From Leishmania infantum JPCM5 (Eukaryota > Euglenozoa > Kinetoplastea > Trypanosomatida > Trypanosomatidae): DNA of 64,000 nt. Shown here piece after piece: positions 30,887 through 40,628 of the stretch. The position numbers were made by a program, and so were the translations under genes. The DNA is taken from NCBI RefSeq assembly GCF_000002875.2, contig NC_009416.2:627501-691500 (forward strand). Direction: 5' to 3'. The notes beneath the pieces are model-generated. The model was not told where the DNA came from and searched no databases. It saw only the letters and a list, made by a program, of their open reading frames with translations. How positions within the stretch are numbered: the stretch's first letter is position 1; the number at the start of each line of letters is the position of its first letter.

Positions 30887-32438
30887 TGTCGCTGTTTTCG
30901 AGGCGTTTACGGAGAGGAATGCGATACAGCTGTAGCGTCGTGACGGCAGGAGAGCCGGAGGTCTCCGTAGAACGAAAGCAAAGAATCGAGAACGGCTACG
31001 TCCACGATGACGGTGGTGGTCAGAGCTGATAACGTCGCTCTACTCGCCTGCAGCGGGTGCGGCAAACAAGCTGTGTGGCTGTTCGGTGGATTGTCCCCTT
31101 ACGGATCCGGCGCGAGCGGGAGGTGCTGGAAAAGACAGTCACCCCAAGCACCGCGGAAGAGCACGAATGTGGAGAGACGATGTACAAAAGACGAAGTGAG
31201 AAGGGCAGAAGGGAGCGGAATCCGTTCGTCTAGCGCCAACAACGCTGCAAGTAGGCTGCGCGTTCAACGAGCGGTAAGCAGCGCGCCAGCAAGGAGACCG
31301 GGACTCTCAGGAAGTAGCGCGCGTCTAATTTATTGGGCGGTACAAAACGGCAGCCTCTGAAGCCCCTTCTCCAGCGCGGTAGCCCCTTGCCAGCCTTACC
31401 CGCACGATTGCCGCGTCTCGAGAAGAGGGAATAGGCGAGCAAAGCAGGCACATCTCGCGTGCCATCCTGCTCAGCAAGGTAGCGGGCCGCATTACAAGAT
31501 GCGAAAGTACTCTAAAGCCTCTTCTGTTTTGCCCTTTTCTTCCTTGTTGTTGTTTGCACAATGCATGTTCCACGTACGGGTGTATCGGCATGTGTTTCAC
31601 CCCGCATGCGCTGAGGGGAAAGACGCTTATAAGACCACCCATGCACACCATTTCTTGCTTACGGTGTTCCACGTGCATGTTGCGTTTAACGAGAAGATCA
31701 CTACATCAGGAAAAAGAAAAGAAGGAGGGGGAGCACAAGACGAACACACGCACACACGCACACGCACACGCACACGCGCGCATGCCTTGCAGCGATCGCA
31801 AAATATGCAAAAAAAAAAAGAAAGTAGAGGAGGAGACACATCAACGAAGAGCTCAACGAACCACAAAAAAGAAAGAAGTGAATCATAAAGATACTCGGAA
31901 TGTACAAGGCTTGGAAAGACACAGGTAAAAGAGGAGAAACAGCCTGTGGGTGGAGGCAGAAGGGAGGGCACCCAAAACCAAAGCAGAGAGTGCTGGCCTA
32001 CTTGAACGGGATGGTGGTGTGACGTCCGCTTGCCATGCCCTTGCCTGTGTTTGCTCCCGTGCTGCGAGTGTCGTACATCATCTCTTTCACGCGTGCAGAC
32101 AGCACTAGTGCTGCAGCACATACGCATCATAGCACTAGACGAGGAAACAGAAAAAAAGGTAAAAATTGCCCACGCGGAAGACCCGGTGGAGGGGAGGGAG
32201 GGAGGGAGGCGCGAACGTACTTTTTTTTTGTTTCCGTTCTTTTACGAGTAAAGGCAACTATGAAAACATATCGGGAAGCTGATCCACAGCTGGCACGACG
32301 CTACACGGACACATGTTCATCCACTCCGGCGCGAGGGCCCAGAAAATACGGGGGCATGGGAAGCGATCATCACCACAGGATAAACACCGTACTGGTCGAA
32401 TCCGTGCTGCGATTCCGAGCGTCCTTCTTTTCCTTACC
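30887..32438. other. Spacer between the 136-aa orphan and NAD synthase
   Basis: No credible ORF was found. It contains a CA microsatellite (about 31746-31778), an A-run followed by purines (about 31808-31835, 31864-31875) and a T-run near 32220-32230. GC-rich sequence at about 31320-31500 has no match I can see elsewhere in the window. Confidence 0.55.
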
Positions 32439-32849
32439 TTACATATCAGCGTTCTCGATGGCGCGGGCGCGGCGATGCTTCTCCAACAGCTTGAGGCGGT
32501 AGGAGTGCGCCTTGTCGGCGTCCACGGTGCGGCCATTCGTGCGGTATGCTTCCATGAATTTCTCCTGGTATATCATACCCTCCAGAATGGGATCAGGGTG
32601 GAAAGTGCCTTGGCGCTCCTTCTCCTCCACGTACTCCCTCAGAATCTCTCGTTTAATGCGCTTCCCATCCTCGGTCTCCACAAAGTTCTCCATGTGCACA
32701 ATCTCCGCGTTGCGAATCCACGTGTCGTCTTGAATGGGCTGCAAGTGCAGGCTGGCAAAGTCCTCCGACGGCATTGTGAGCACGCCATCCGCATGGCCAA
32801 CGGCCACGGGCCCTACCTGCATCGAGTCGCTGTCGGTTGGAGCCTCCAT
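32439..32849 (-). CDS. Small hypothetical protein, 136 aa
   Basis: I do not recognise this protein. It has few low-complexity stretches, which argues for a real gene. The N-terminal about 40 residues are acidic or neutral (MEAPTDSDSMQVGPVAVG). The rest is helical and charged: VETEDGKRIKREILREYVEEKE, then FHPDPILEGMIYQEKFMEAYR, then a basic C-terminal helix (SYRLKLLEKHRRARAIE). The ATG at 32849 is the preferred start. The same frame runs on upstream to 33116, but that part is Phe/Leu/Ser/Pro-rich from pyrimidine-rich DNA and looks like an untranslated leader with the splice tract. No signal peptide or catalytic motif is visible. Confidence 0.75.
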   Translation of the reverse strand: MEAPTDSDSMQVGPVAVGHADGVLTMPSEDFASLHLQPIQDDTWIRNAEIVHMENFVETEDGKRIKREILREYVEEKERQGTFHPDPILEGMIYQEKFMEAYRTNGRTVDADKAHSYRLKLLEKHRRARAIENADM

Positions 32850-34309
32850 AATCAGGCACAATGGGGAAAGGGGACACACGGCAAAGATGAAGAGCAGAAG
32901 CGAGAAGCAGACGGAGACCGCGCGGCAGCAAACTTGCGGAATGTTGGTAGAGTTGCAAGGCAACGTTGCAGAGGTGTGCTTGAAGGTGGAGCTGAGTTGG
33001 ACAGATCGGGGACGCGCGGGCCGACAAAAGAGAGGGCGGGTGGTGGGCGTGCGAGTCCCGCATGACAGACGCGCCGTAAAGGAAAAGAGCAGAAGGGGAG
33101 TAGTGGGCAGGCACAAGGAAGGCGTGGCGGGAAATCACATGGAAGCGGGCGTTGAAGTCCGTGGCCGTGGGGCCACGTGCGGGACGTCGCGAAGGGAAAC
33201 GGTGAAAGCGCAGTCCCCATGCGCGACGTTCACCGCGCAGCACCAGGGTGCGTGTGTGTCTGTGTGTCTCGGTCTTGAGGGAAATGCTGGGTGAAGCTGA
33301 GTGATTGGTACACGACACCGCGTCGCCTGTGCAGCTCCATGAGCTTGCGTCGTTGTACCCCTCCCCCCCAAACACACACACGCTCTCACAAAAGGTTTCC
33401 TTCTCTTCCTCCACCTCCCTCCTTTGTTTTCCTTTTTTTTGTACTTGTGTGTTGCCGAAATCGAAGAAACCGCCCCTGCTTTCCCACCCGTTCCCTGACT
33501 CTCTCTCTCTCTTGTTGTCTCCTTCCTGCACCTGATATGAGCAAACACATCTCGTTTCCGCCTTCTTCGTTTCTATATGTATGCAAATAATACATATGTA
33601 GATGTATATATAGAGAGGTGTGTGCGTGTGTGCGTGTGCTTCTCATTGCTGTCATGTTTTTGTGGAATGAACAGCGCAGGGGGAAGTAAAACAAAGTAAA
33701 AAATAAGCATAAACTCAAACTCGCGACAGAGAGAGACACACACGCATACGCAGACAACGAGGGGAGAACACACACGGACACAGCACCCTCCCCGCTCCCT
33801 TCCTCCATCTCTCTACCAAAACCATCACCACCGCCGCACAGGGAGAGAGATGGACACAGACAGACAGATAGCAGCCCCCCCCCCCCAACCCCGAAGAATA
33901 AAAAATAGGGCACGCACAAACGTCACATGTCAAGGCCTCACATCTTCAGGGTTACGACGGCTGGTAGAAGCCGCACGCACGAGACCGATACAACACAAGA
34001 CGACGGCATCACCCAACACAGGCACAGCCAGGCATGTGCTCCCGACACAGGCGCAGAGAGAGCAGAATGTTATGAGCAAAAGACACAACAGTGAACGAGC
34101 AGACAAAAAAAAAAAGAAAAAGGCGGAGGGCGAAAACTCGGGAAGAAACCGAAGACTGACCGCTACCGAACAGACCTTCAAACAAAGTTTGCTTTTTTCT
34201 CCTCTGCGGCGTGACGACTCTCTGCCACCGTGCATGAGCGTCAAACCTCCCTCCCGCCCAGGCCTTTCACGGGCCTCATCCGCGTGGTGCGAAGAAGCGC
34301 TATAGTCAT

Positions 34310-34815
34310 GCGTTACAGCAATGCACCGACTCAATCACCCGAGTAGGGCGTCTGCCTCGAACACTACCCACCTACACCCCGCCCCTCGCAGGTCGCCTCA
34401 CCGCCGCTCCCCCTTGTGCCGGTCGCCACTCGTGGTGCATCCCCCTCGGGGTGTGGCTCGGGCTCTCCCCACACCTCTAGGCAGTGCGAGGGCCGGGGGG
34501 GGGGGGTTACGCTCGAGTCACGCTGGCAGGTCGCCCATCACATAGATGGTGCAAAAGTTTGCACCGCCATACAAGGCAGGACCGCCGGCATCAGCAGCGG
34601 TGCATCGCTCTGACACCCCCTCCCTTCCCCCAGGTCGTGGGTGCTGGACCCTGTCACCATCAGACGCCGCTCGGCATTCGGCAGCGAGAGGGGGGAGTGG
34701 GAAGGAGCTGCTTGGCTTCTCCATACACAGAGCGAGTGTGCAAGACCGTGACGTACGGAGCACTGCAGCAGCCCCCTCCCCCACGTCTGTCATCGGTGTT
34801 CATCAGGGGGTCGAA
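34310..34815 (-). mobile_element. SIDER-like degenerate retroposon, copy 2
   Basis: Its minus strand aligns by eye with the plus strand of 15370-15970. The best block is GAGCGATGCACCGCTGCTGA followed by CCGGCGGTCC, and weaker ordered matches run on both sides. It lies about 1.2 kb downstream of the PP2C stop, so within that gene's probable 3' UTR, and in the sense orientation. Leishmania SIDER2 elements in 3' UTRs have been linked to faster mRNA decay, so a role in PP2C message turnover is conceivable. A G12 tract (34495-34506, plus strand) lies inside. The ends are approximate. Confidence 0.6.
34495..34506 (+). repeat. G12 homopolymer inside SIDER-like copy 2
   Basis: Twelve G on the plus strand, read as C in the transcript. 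The matching position in copy 1 is a shorter, interrupted C-rich run on its sense strand. Confidence 0.9.
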
Positions 34816-36059
34816 AATGCCGACGAAAACACAAGAGAGAAGAGACGCAGCCAGAGCACTGCAGTTCAAGTACAGAATCACGCATACGCATACACACGCA
34901 AGATAGAGGAAGAAAAAGACGCAGCGGCCTTCTCAATGTCGAGCGAGCAGGCGAGGGAAAAAAAAGGTGTTGGAGGACGTTAACAACAAGGGCCCGTGAC
35001 ATACCTGTCTGCTTCAACTACAACGGACAGAGGAGAGATGTGTCACGTGGAAGTTGCAAGAAGAGGCGATGAGGTAAAGGTACTCTTATGTGTGTGCGTC
35101 TGTGTCTGTGCTGCAAGTGAACCGGCCACTCTGTATGCGTCGCTCTCATAAAAAAAACGCCAAAAATACGAAAAAGACGTGCAGCAACCGCACACACACA
35201 CAGAATAAATTCTTGTTAAAGTCTCAGCTCTGACTTGCCGCATCTTTTCCCCTTGTACAGCTGCGGAAGGGGACGGCGATCCACATCCGTGGAGTGCCTC
35301 AAACACCTCGCAGTCACTAACCTTGTAATGTCTTATTGTCTCATTCTTGCCGGAGAGGCACAACACCGGAGGGTTCCCACGTCGTTTGATTGCGTCTGTG
35401 CCAGTGTGCGCTGGAGTGCACCCGAAAGTACAGCGCTTCACTGCATGCACACACGCACGCGCGAGCAATCCGGCACGCGCCTTCGGCGTACTGGAGAGTT
35501 CACCCACTAAGTGGGCGATGCCCTTCGCTTGCGATGCAGCATAGAAAGAGGAAGAGAGGAGAGTGCGAAAGAGGGAGATGATGGAAAAGGAGGAAGTGGG
35601 TGAGGGTGGGGGCCGGTTGGGTCCGGTGCTTCACATCACACGAAAGCAATATAGGCAAGCAGACAAAGACAGGTAGATGAATAGCGAAGAAAGCAAAACA
35701 GAAAGCGAATCGGACATCGCTCGGCAGCGGACATACAGCAACTCTCACGATACAGGAAAAGAACAGATGCACACACATGTATCTACGAGCTCCCTCATCC
35801 TTTCCTATGCCCTCCAGCGACAACGGGCGCCAGCGCACGAAACCACACCACAACACCCGCACGTCTCTATCAACACAGAAACGCATACGCAGCCGCGCAG
35901 GCCGAAGGCTCTCGTCTTCTTACCTGCGAGCCGCCTTCCGTAACACGATCATCGTCTCAGCAAATCGCACACACATAACGTGGGCTGTGAAGCATACATG
36001 TAGCCCTATAAAGTCTGTACGCAATAGCACTGGGTATCAGGTCCGCGGCGACGCCTCGC

Positions 36060-37751
36060 CTAAACACCCTTGTCCCTCATGTTGAAATCGGGCGTGGACC
36101 CGGTGGGAGACAGCACCTTGGGGTGGAAGCTCATCGCTGCAGAAGACCCATTCGACGTGTCCTCACAGTCTCGGCTGTCACGTGCATCCGCGCCAGATTG
36201 ATGGCTGCTGGAGCTGTGCAAGGCTTTCGTCAACGCAGATCTGGAAGGCTCTGAGGTCATCTTCGCGGAGGAGACCTTTGGCGATACCAGAGGCGACTCT
36301 TTCGGCTCCACAGAGCCGACTCCCTCTTTTTTATGGCCCGATGCTGCTGCTTTGTCAGCCGCTGCGGTGCTTGTCTTCCCTGCAGTACCAGGTGTCAAGA
36401 GTACGCCGTTGGACACCTCCGACACGGCGGCGTGCGAGCGAGTATCATTCGTGCCGGAGACGGTGCTGTCGTCGTCCGCCACGGATGCGGATGCGGCTGG
36501 CAGACGGGGCGGCACCATATGTGGCGAGCCGGTGATGGTTGCCTGGGCAGTTTGAGCACCGCCTTGAGGTCCGCGCTTGAACTTCACGATGACAACAGAC
36601 ATGTTGTCGCAGCCGAGCCGGAACGGCTGCGGGGAGAGACAGGCATCCATCAGCTCCTCACAGATCTTCCCAAGTGGCACACGCTCCTGGATGCGCGGCC
36701 GCACAAAGTCCACGACCTGCTTGCTCGACATGATATCCCAGATGCCGTCGCACGCCAAGACGGCAAACTCGTCCTTGTCGCGATTGAGCTTCGTGACCCG
36801 CACCTCCGGCGCACTCGTCACCGCCTGCATCTCCCACGATACCTGCGCGTTGTTTTTGAACATAAAGTCGCCGATGGCGCGACTCAGAGCCAACATACCG
36901 TTCACACGGCGGTTCAGCACGTAGCAGCCGGCGCGCTCGATGCGCATCTGCTCGGATGGTAGAAAAGGCTTGTGATCCGTGCTGAGCGCATCGACGCTGC
37001 CGTTGCGGCACATGACACAGCGGCTATCGCCGGCGTTTGCGCAGTACACGTCATCGCCGTCTAAGTAGAGCACGACAGCTGCACACCCGCCGCGCTCAAA
37101 ACTCGGGATAGAGTGCAGATACTTGTCAATCGCAATAAAGCCGTCGTAGAGGGCCTTCGAGATTTCGCCTTTCATGAACGCCTTTGTCTGATGGACAAAC
37201 TGAAACATGTACTCGCCGCAGTACTTCGCCGTCGCGGCCCCGCTGTGGCCATCGTAAACGCCGAAGAACCCGCCCTTCTCGAGGAGCAGCAACGTGTGCG
37301 CGTCCTCCATGGAGCGACGCCATCCTTGCATACTACTTGAGCCGTACTCCAGGAATTCGTTCTCCCCGCTGACGCTCTCCTTTTCCTTCATCGGCTCACT
37401 CATGATGTCAGCGCGGCGCAGCAGCTCATCGAAGTTGGGCTGCCCAGCGTTGCGGGCCACCCATGCGAGCACAATCTGCAAGAGCTCCAGCCATCCCATC
37501 AACCATCCACCGATGAGAACGGTGAGGGCTACAATAACGCCATATGAATAGTAGCCGTAGCCCGTCATTACTGTGAGGGTAACGAAGAGCAGGATGGAGC
37601 GGACAATGTAGGTGCGCCGATCACGCGTGTGCTGCTGCAGCATACGCGCCATCTGCACCTGCTGCTGGCTCAAGTACTGCATCTGCTTTGCGGAGGACAT
37701 CGGCTGTTTCGCGGGAGGTCGTCGCGGCGGGGCAAGCTTCAGTGGAATCAT
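36060..37751 (-). CDS. PP2C-type protein phosphatase with N-terminal membrane anchor
   Basis: A metal-dependent Ser/Thr phosphatase (PPM family) of 563 residues. Catalytic motifs are complete: RRSMEDAH (Asp150), FFGVYDGHSG (Asp167, His169), CANAGDSRCV, LALSRAIGDF, VLACDGIWDIMS and GCDNMSVVIV. The aspartates that bind the two Mg/Mn ions are present. Upstream of the catalytic domain are two hydrophobic segments at about residues 48-66 and 70-98, preceded by a Gln/Arg-rich basic stretch. This suggests a hairpin membrane anchor with the phosphatase facing the cytosol. A Ser/Ala/Thr-rich tail of about 160 residues follows the domain. The ATG at 37751 is preferred; the upstream open frame to 38474 encodes Phe/Leu/Ser/Pro-rich pyrimidine translation. 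The substrate and the membrane are unknown. Confidence 0.93.
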   Translation of the reverse strand: MIPLKLAPPRRPPAKQPMSSAKQMQYLSQQQVQMARMLQQHTRDRRTYIVRSILLFVTLTVMTGYGYYSYGVIVALTVLIGGWLMGWLELLQIVLAWVARNAGQPNFDELLRRADIMSEPMKEKESVSGENEFLEYGSSSMQGWRRSMEDAHTLLLLEKGGFFGVYDGHSGAATAKYCGEYMFQFVHQTKAFMKGEISKALYDGFIAIDKYLHSIPSFERGGCAAVVLYLDGDDVYCANAGDSRCVMCRNGSVDALSTDHKPFLPSEQMRIERAGCYVLNRRVNGMLALSRAIGDFMFKNNAQVSWEMQAVTSAPEVRVTKLNRDKDEFAVLACDGIWDIMSSKQVVDFVRPRIQERVPLGKICEELMDACLSPQPFRLGCDNMSVVIVKFKRGPQGGAQTAQATITGSPHMVPPRLPAASASVADDDSTVSGTNDTRSHAAVSEVSNGVLLTPGTAGKTSTAAADKAAASGHKKEGVGSVEPKESPLVSPKVSSAKMTSEPSRSALTKALHSSSSHQSGADARDSRDCEDTSNGSSAAMSFHPKVLSPTGSTPDFNMRDKGV

Positions 37752-40628
37752 CACGGAACACCAGTCAAACAGACACCGATCCACACCTGGCGCGTGCGGA
37801 GAGAGGGGGAGAGAGAGCCGAAAGCAAGAGCAAAAAAAAAGAGGAAAAGAAGGGAACGTCAACAGAGGCTTTTCAACAGACCTCTCGCAGATGGCCCGGC
37901 CCTTTTCTCCAAGGCGATCCCACAAGGCGTGGGTGTATAGAACGGTTTGCCTCGAAGAGGCACGCGGAGGAGCTTGGGTGAAGCGAAGCAACTCACCAGC
38001 TGCGGTCTCTTTCTGTTGTGGTTCGAAGAAAGGGGCAGATCGCGGGAGGGAGGGAGCCAGGTGCAGACGGACAGCCGGTTCAGCAGCAGAGAAGCAAAGA
38101 CCCAAATGATGAAAACGCAGAGCCTCGATCGGGAGATACCTGTGGCAACTATCACCTTTCCTGGCTCCAGCACAGCGAGCCCTCACACACACACACTCAG
38201 AAAACGCCGGACTTTTGTTTTTTTTTCTCTCCCGCGTACAGATACACAGACAAGCGCGTACAAGGAAGCTGTTCACAACAAAAAAGGGGTTAGGGGGAAG
38301 GAGGAGGGGGGAGGGAAGAGCGCGCACAGTGCAGAAGGGGCGAGATCCAAAAGTTGACAGATAAACACACGCTTTATGTGTATACCCCCAAGATGTGTGC
38401 ATCCAGACACGGACCGCAGAGGAGAGAGACGACAGGAAAGTTGGCGAATGTCCGCGGGGGAAAAGAAAAAACAAACATAAACAAAAAAGGGGGAAGCCCC
38501 CGAAAAATGGCGCACTGGAATCGCGAGGGTTCGCGTGTCACCTTCGGTACCCTTGGTTTGCGTGCGTCTTTGTGTGTCCGCGATGGTGGCGCGGCGTCTT
38601 CTCCTCGTGCTTTGTGCTGTGAAAGGAGGGAAAGAACAGCGCAGCCGCACCCCTTTTTTTTTTCGTTTTCCCGTGTACGGGGCCCGCGCCAGAGAGCGGT
38701 AGGACGAAGCGAGGAGGGCGGGAAAGGCAGGGCGACAAAGGCAATCAAGCTTACGGTGATCGACAGGTGCGCACGGGAGACGCCGGCGCCGGCGGAGATG
38801 CCGCCCTGTGGCAACGTGGGAGCACACCACCTGACTCTGACGAAGCAACGCGGCGCACGGTACTCTGGAAGTCTAGACTGAGGAAGGAAAAAGGAAAGTA
38901 TCGGCGAGCTCAAGGCGTCTTTGCACGTGAGGAGCACGAAGGGACCGAGAACGGTCTCGTCTCTGGCTTATGCTTTGCTGTGTGTGTCTACACGAAGTCG
39001 CGTGTGCCTCATCCGATCGTTAGCCCTTTTTTTTTTTGGCTCTGTTCACTCCTGACTAAGCGTCTCTCTTTCTGAACAGCGCCACGACGTCGGTGCCAAC
39101 GCGTCTGAGCCGCACAGGCACTATATACAGCAATAGCTAGCTGTTCTCTCTTCCCCTCCCGCCGAAGAAGCGACTGAAACGCCAAGATACGCACGCAACG
39201 CACAACGTAGAATAAATTTCTGTTGCACCGATACCGCACACGCGAAATTGGGGTGGACAAAAGACGCGAGAACAAAATGAACGCATGTATACGCGCGTTG
39301 CCACCGGTGAGCAAGACGGGAGACGGTGGTGGAAGGGGCCCACAGAGCAGATGCAAACCGACCAACCAACACTGGGACGAAGCAGCGGCGGCGAGAGCAG
39401 CAGCGCACACCCATACAGGACTTACGTGCAGCCATGCAGGTGGGGAAGGGCGCAGAAGAGGAGAGGTCAGAGGTTAGAGGAGGCCGGCGTGCGGATGGGA
39501 GAGGTGTGAAGAAGAGGGCGTAGGAATCGCCAGTCACACACAGGAAATACACACAGAGAAGGAGAGAAGTGCCGAAGGGGAGGGGGTGGTGAGGAAGGAT
39601 AGCGAAGAGACAAGTGGACCGATGCACTGGCGCTTGCAGGCGCCATTCATTGCAGCTGGCAAAAGGGTCGAGGTCGACGGGGAGACGACACAGTGCCGTG
39701 CCAGCGATGCAGGGATGCATCCATGTGTCTTTACCAGTAAACACTTAACGTTATGCGGAGCCGGCGTCAACACACAGGGTTGCCGGTTCACACGCCAGCT
39801 CTCATGAAAGAGAATCGCCCCCAAACATGGCAGTTTTTTTTTCTTTTGTTTGTCTGCCTGCGTGTCGTCCTGCGTCGAGCATACTTCCATCAAGCACGAT
39901 TACGCAATCACGGAAGGAATGCACACAACAAAGGACTTGCATGCGACCACCTCGACTGGTGCGATGGCTGCGATGCCCACCCGCTTCCTCCTTCTCTTCC
40001 CATCGACACCATACGCAAATTTGGGCAGAGGAGGGGGGGACCAGGGGTGAAGTGGTGCCTTCAAACAGCAACGGTGACAAAACAGTGCACACACACAAGC
40101 GAAAGAAAGCGAAGTCAGCGCTAAAGCGGAAAATCCGCACCATCCGAAACAGACGAAAAGTTGTCGAGACAGGAAGGCTTTACGCAAGAGGCGGAAGTGT
40201 GCGCAGTGCTCGAGGAGAGCGACGTCATCGTGTGTCTCAAAACTGACGCCCACTTCCCTTCAACGTATAACGGGTATGCGTGTGTGGGAGGTGGGGGGGA
40301 GGCACACCCGCGAGAAGGCCGCGCCGCTGTATGCGAGAGGGCCTGCAGCAACTCCATCACCCCACCCATCCACCCTTGGCTGTGCCTGAAGCCATGCTCG
40401 CCGTGTGAGAAAAAAAGAAGCCACTACGCTGGAGAGCATACGGCTCTCTGTCAGGATTTCTTCTATGAAGCTCAGCAACTTAAGCCAGGAGTGCTCACAC
40501 GTGCGCAAAAGACTCCATCGGGCACACGATAGTAGAGACGCAAATATAGAAGACATGTGTCGGCGGTTCGGAGAACAAGAAAACATTATCTATGCCGCTC
40601 CGGCTACATTCTCTTTCCGGTAGGTTTG
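37752..40628. other. 2.9 kb non-coding spacer
   Basis: No credible ORF was found on either strand. Purine-rich plus-strand blocks near 37800-37860 give polypyrimidine on the minus strand just upstream of the PP2C ATG, a candidate splice signal. T-runs lie near 38216-38227, 38655-38662 and 39028-39037, and a CA run near 38184. The remainder is presumably the 3' UTR of the LC8-motif gene. Confidence 0.55.

Larger units (their letters stand above)
32850..36059. other. 3.2 kb spacer with a SIDER-like element
   Basis: No credible gene was found. Between about 34310 and 34815 lies SIDER-like copy 2, annotated separately. Elsewhere it shows CT- and TC-rich plus-strand sequence (33380-33520), TATA/TATG alternation (33570-33615), CA runs (33730-33780), a C-run (33877-33886) and purine runs with A10 or longer (near 34107-34116). 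Most is probably the PP2C 3' UTR. Confidence 0.55.
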
